DNA from: Cryptomeria japonica
Taxonomy: Eukaryota; Streptophyta; Pinopsida; Cupressales; Cupressaceae
Direction: 5' to 3'
Length of the DNA: 64,000 bases
Assembly (NCBI RefSeq): GCF_030272615.1
Contig: NW_026729263.1
Coordinates: 1 to 64,000, forward strand
In this document: in pieces, positions 59,901 to 64,000 of the stretch
Layout of the letters: the number at the start of each line of letters is the position of its first letter
Numbering within the stretch: the first letter of the stretch is position 1
Program-made: the position numbers and the translations under genes
Notes under the pieces: generated by a model
Seen by the model: the letters and a program-made list of their open reading frames with translations, nothing else
The model's database searches: none
What the model was told of the DNA's origin: nothing

Positions 59901-61709
59901 AAGTCGGAGCCCGGTTTGCCCCGGGTGCGCACCTTCGCCGCGGTGCGCACCATGGCGTGCACGAAGTCGGAGCCCGGTTTGCCCCGGGTGCGCACCTCGC
60001 GTGCACCTTCGGCGGGGTTGCGCGCCCTGGTGGGCACCATGGTGCGCACCAAGGAGCGCTCCGAAGTGTGCTCCAAGGTGCGGCGTGCACGAAGTCGGAG
60101 CCCGGTTTGCCCCGGGTGCGCACCTCGCGTGCACCTTCGGCGGGGTTGCGCGCCCTGGTGGGCACCATGGTGCGCACCAAGGAGCGCTCCGAAGTGTGCT
60201 CCAAGGTGCGGCGTGCACGAAGTCGGAGCCCGGTTTGCCCCGGGTGCGCACCTCGCGTGCACCTTCGCCGCGGTGGGCACCATGGCGTGCACGAAGTCGG
60301 AGCCCGGTTTGCCCCGGGTGCGCACCTCGCGTGCACCTTCGCCGGGGTGGGCACCTCGGCTGGGTTGCGCGCCCTGGTGCGCACCAAGGAGCGCTCCGAA
60401 GTGTGCTCCAAGGTGCGGCGTGCACGAAGTCGGAGCCCGGTTTGCCCCGGGTGCGCACCTCGCGTGCACCTTCGCCAGGGTGGGCACCTCGGTGCGCACA
60501 CCTTCTCAATGTTTTCTTGCCTTTTCTGGAAATTGGTGAAGGCAGCGCATCAAAGGTGCGCACCTCGGTGTGCTCCGAGGTGCGAACCCGAGAGCGCTCC
60601 GAGGTGCCCACGAAGTCGAAAGTCGGGTTAATTGCATTGTTTTCCCCGGGTGCGCTCCGAGGTGCGCAACATCGGCGCGCACCAAGGAGGGCTCCGAAGT
60701 GTGCTCCAAGGTGCGCACGATGGCGTGCACCTCTGGTGCGCACGATTCGGAGCTCGGTTTGACCGGGGTGCGCACACCTTGGCTGGGTTGCGCACCTTTT
60801 GTGCGCTCCAAGGTGCGCACGAAGTCGGAGCTCGGTTTGCCCCGGGTGCGCACCTTCGCCAGGGTGCGCACCTTGATGCGCACGCCTTGGCTGGGCTGCG
60901 CACCTTGGTGGGCGCCATGGTGCGCACCTTTCGTGCGCTCCAAGGTGCGCACGAAGTCGGAGCTCGGTTTGCCCCGGGTGCGCACCTTGGTGGGCGCCAT
61001 GGTGCACTCCGAGGTGCCCAAGATTGGTGCGCACCAAGGAGCGCTCCGAAGTGCGCTCCAAGGTGCGCGCGAAGTCGAAAGTTGGGTTAATTGTCCGGTT
61101 TGCCTCGGGTGCGCACCTTGCGTGCACCTTCGCCAGGGTGGGCGCCTTGGTGCGCACACCTTGGCTGGGCTGCGCACACCTTGGCACCCGCGTTTCCTTC
61201 ATTTTAAATTTTTTTTTTTTACAATCTCTCAAGTGGGAAATTCTATAATCTCAACTTTTTTTGCCTTTTCAGGAAACTTTTGAATGGAGCGCATCATTGG
61301 TGCGCTCCGAAGTGTGCTCCAAAGCTCTCTCCAGCTGCGTGCACCTGCCCCGGCCGCGCACCCGGCCCCGCCCAGCTTCGCTCACCTGTCCCGGGCGTCT
61401 GGTGCGGAACCTTAGAGTAAGAAACATCACCGTGCACCTTGGCCAACGTGCGCGACTCGACCGAGCGCGCACTGGCCGAGGTGCACACCGATTTCACCTG
61501 GGTGCGCGCGCAGCACCTCGGGCGCACCGGGGTGCGCGCACAACGCCCGGGTTGCACCGTGGCCTGTGTGCTCGGGGCGCCTCGGGTGCGCGCTCGGTGT
61601 CGCCCCCCGCGCGCGCGGTAGTGCGGGCAGCGCACCCCGGCCCGGCCCGGCCCCGACGAGAACGCAAACGGGCAAAAGGTTTATTCAAATAGCATTGCGA
61701 CGCCCGGCG

Positions 61710-61722
61710 AAAAACTAAAAAA
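61710..61722 (-). terminator. Pol III T-run terminator, unit 8
   Basis: T6 at 61717-61722 followed by T5. Confidence 0.9.
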
Positions 61723-61840
61723 GGGTGCAACACCGGGACTTCCCGGGAGGTCACCCATCCCAGTACTACTCCGGCCCAAGCGCGCTTAACTGCGGAGTTC
61801 TGATGGGATCCGGTGCACTAACGCTGGTATGATCGCACCC
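61721..61840 (-). rRNA. 5S ribosomal RNA, unit 8
   Basis: Identical copy, 7,925 bp from the unit 7 gene. The two extra bases are a T at 55462 and a sixth C in the C-run at 61603-61608 of the 3' flank. This is the last 5S gene in the window. Confidence 0.98.
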
Positions 61841-61870
61841 GTTATGAGCTTGTCGCAGTGTGTACTTAGC
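61841..61870 (-). promoter_or_regulatory. 5S upstream promoter element, unit 8
   Basis: Unchanged copy of the -1 to -30 region. Confidence 0.7.
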
Positions 61871-63405
61871 AAACCGCGACCCACGTGCGAATCCACCCCG
61901 GCCACCCACCCCCGTCGAGGTGCACACCCTCCCTCGCGAAGTGCGCCCCGTTCGCCAAGTGTGAGCCCTGCCCGGGTGCGCGCACCTTGCTAGGGCGTCG
62001 GGTGTGCACCCGGCCCGGCCTACGTGCGTGCACCTGGAGGGGGCGTCGTGTGCGTGCAGTGTCCCGTCTGCAACGCGGTGCCCACACACCACCTCGGGCG
62101 CAACGACCTGCGCTCACATGTGGGCCGAGTGCACCTTGGTGCATGTTCGGGGCGCCTCGGGTGCACGCTCGATCTTGCCCCGGTGCACCAAGGCGCTCGG
62201 TTTGCCCCGGGTGCGCACTTGGTGCAAGGTGGGCACCCAAAATAGGGATCAAGCACCAAAACACAAGTTTCGGGATGCAAAATGGGACCCAAGGACCACA
62301 AATGCGTTCCAAGACCCATGATGGGTCCACGAGAACAAAAATGTGTTCCGAGACTTAATAAACAAATATTGGGTTTTAGGAGAAGAAACATGCTCTGATG
62401 CCCAAAACGAGAATCGACCCCGAAAAGGCCACAGGCCAAAAGTGGGATGCGAGACAAAAAAAAATGGGACCCGAGGACCAAAATTGGGTTCCCAGGTCGA
62501 AGACAGGGCAACCGGACAAGAAACGACCTCTAAGGCTCGAAATGAGTCCCGACGACTAAAACTTGACAAGAAGCACCCATCAGGCACCCAACTCGACACC
62601 CATGGGATGCCGACCCACCCGGGCTTCCACCTAGCACACCTTGGCACCCACCCACCCTCGCACCCAACCTCGCACCCAACTTAGCACCTTTGAACCCACA
62701 TTGGCACTCACCCTGACCCTGGCACCTTGGAACCCACATTGGCACTCACCTTGACCCTGGCACCCACCTTTGCACTCACCTTGGGACCCACCCTGGCTCC
62801 CACCTCGGCACCCACCCAGACACCCACCTTGGTTCCTTGGCACCCACCTTGGATCCTTGGCACCCACCCCGACACCCACCTTGGCACGCAACTTGGCTAC
62901 TTGCCACCCACCTTGGCTCCTTGACGCCCACCCCGACAACCACCCCGTGACCTACCCTGGCTAGGGTTGGTGCACACCCACCCTGGTGCCCACCTTGGCA
63001 CCCACCCTATGACCCACCTTGGCACGCACCTTAGTACCCACCCCGTTACCCACCCTAGGACCCACCCCGTGACCCACCTTGGCCAGGGTGGGTGCCTTGG
63101 TGCGCACAACTTGCCTGGGCTGCACACCAGGGCGGGCTCAAGATGGCACCCGCGTTCCGTTTTTTTCACTATCTTTCAAAACGGAAATTTTAAAATCTCA
63201 TTTTTTTCTTTTTTTTGCCTTTTCTGGAAATTAGTGAAGGCAGCGCATCAAAGGTGCGCAATGCTGGTGCGAACCCGGGAGCGCTCCGATGTGTGCTCCA
63301 AGGTGCGGCGTGCACGAAGTCCGAGCCCGGTTTGCCCCGGGTGCGCACCTCGCGTGCACCTTCGCCGGGGTGAGCACCTTGGCTGGGTTGCGCGCCCTGG
63401 TGCGT

Positions 63406-64000
63406 ACCAAGGAGCGCTCTGAAGTGTGCTCCAAGGTGCGGCGTGCACGAAGTCGGAGCCCGGTTTGCCCCGGGTGTGCACCTCGGGTGCGCACCTCGCG
63501 TGCACCTTCGCTGCGGTGGGCACCTTGGCTGGGTTGCGCGCCTTGGTGGGCACCATGCAGTGCACGAAGTCGGAGCCCGGTTTGCCCCGGGCGCGCACCT
63601 CCGCCAGGGTGGGCACCTTGGTGCGCACAACTTGCCTGGGCTGCGCATCAGGAAGGGCTCAAGATGGCACCCGCGTTCCGTTTTTTTCACTATCTTTCAG
63701 AACGGAAATTTTAAAATATCGTTTTTTTTTGCCTTTTCTGGAAATTAGTGAAGGCAGCGCATCAAAGGTGCGCAACGCTGGTGCGAACCTGGGAGCGCTC
63801 CGATGTGTGCTCCAAGGTGCGGCGTGCACGAAGTCGGAGCCCGGTTTGCCTCGGGTGCGCCCTGGTGGGCACCATGGTGCGCACCAAGGAGCGCTCCGAA
63901 GTGTGCTCCAAGGTGCGGCCTGCACGAAGTCGGAGCCCGGTTTGCCCCGGGTGTGCACCTCGGGTGGGCACCTTGGTGCGCATGCCTTGCCTGGGCTGCG
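63406..64000. repeat. 5S rDNA unit 9, cut by window end
   Basis: First 595 bp of the next unit, matching 1-595 of unit 1. The array continues beyond the window on both sides. Confidence 0.96.

Larger units (their letters stand above)
55482..63405. repeat. 5S rDNA unit 8 (7,924 bp)
   Basis: Consensus unit with a single extra C (six instead of five at 61603-61608). Confidence 0.97.

Noticed and set aside
1-64000. 18S, 5.8S or 25S rRNA genes in the unit
   Set aside because: Conserved landmarks of these genes are absent, and the unit is filled by recognisable repeats and flanks, with no room for about 5.5 kb of rRNA genes.

Overview
The window is nuclear ribosomal DNA from a plant. It is a tandem array of 5S rRNA genes with an exceptionally long spacer. 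The only recognisable gene is a 120-nt 5S rRNA, present eight times, always on the minus strand and identical in every copy as far as I can read. Its sequence is of the seed-plant type, with the internal box A at nt 50-65 and box C around nt 80-98, a C at -1 and a T-run terminator. I cannot name the genus or species.

The repeat unit is 7,923 bp, so the gene is about 1.5% of it. Taking unit 1 as positions 1-7923, the units start at 1, 7924, 15847, 23770, 31693, 39648, 47571, 55482 and 63406; the last is cut off by the window end. Add these offsets to unit-1 coordinates to reach the same site elsewhere: +7923, +15846, +23769, +31692 (to 33.30 kb) then +31723 (37.71-39.39 kb), +39647, +47570 then +47557 (after 47650), +55481 then +55482 (after 61608), and +63405.

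Layout of one unit, in unit-1 numbering. (i) 1-4313 is GC-rich nested repeat, with an approximately 2.2-kb segment present twice (1-1961 and 2087-4313). Each copy carries four AT-rich modules and two 'T7' modules. (ii) 4313-5020 is an almost pure 63/128-bp tandem repeat. (iii) 5021-5830 holds diverged, older-looking repeat copies and two degenerate AT modules. (iv) 5831-6234 is unique GC-rich 3' flank of the 5S gene. (v) 6239-6358 is 5S rRNA (minus). (vi) 6359-6760 is GC-rich 5' flank. (vii) 6761-7130 is an A-rich degenerate ~20-bp minisatellite. (viii) 7131-7620 is a C-rich CACC/TTGGCACC minisatellite with canonical G-quadruplex motifs on the 5S sense strand. (ix) 7621-7923 returns to the GC-rich repeat, with one more AT module, and leads into the next unit.

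No protein-coding gene is supported. Long open frames occur in several frames of both strands at once and are by-products of stop-poor GC repeats. No 18S, 5.8S or 25S rRNA, tRNA or transposase is visible.

Units are nearly identical. The six single-base differences I found outside unit 5 are all C-to-T (or G-to-A) changes in CG or CCG context, as expected for methylated plant repeats. Unit 5 is the exception: it carries about a dozen small indels packed into 33.30-34.75 kb and looks like a sequence or assembly artefact, or a genuinely degenerate stretch.
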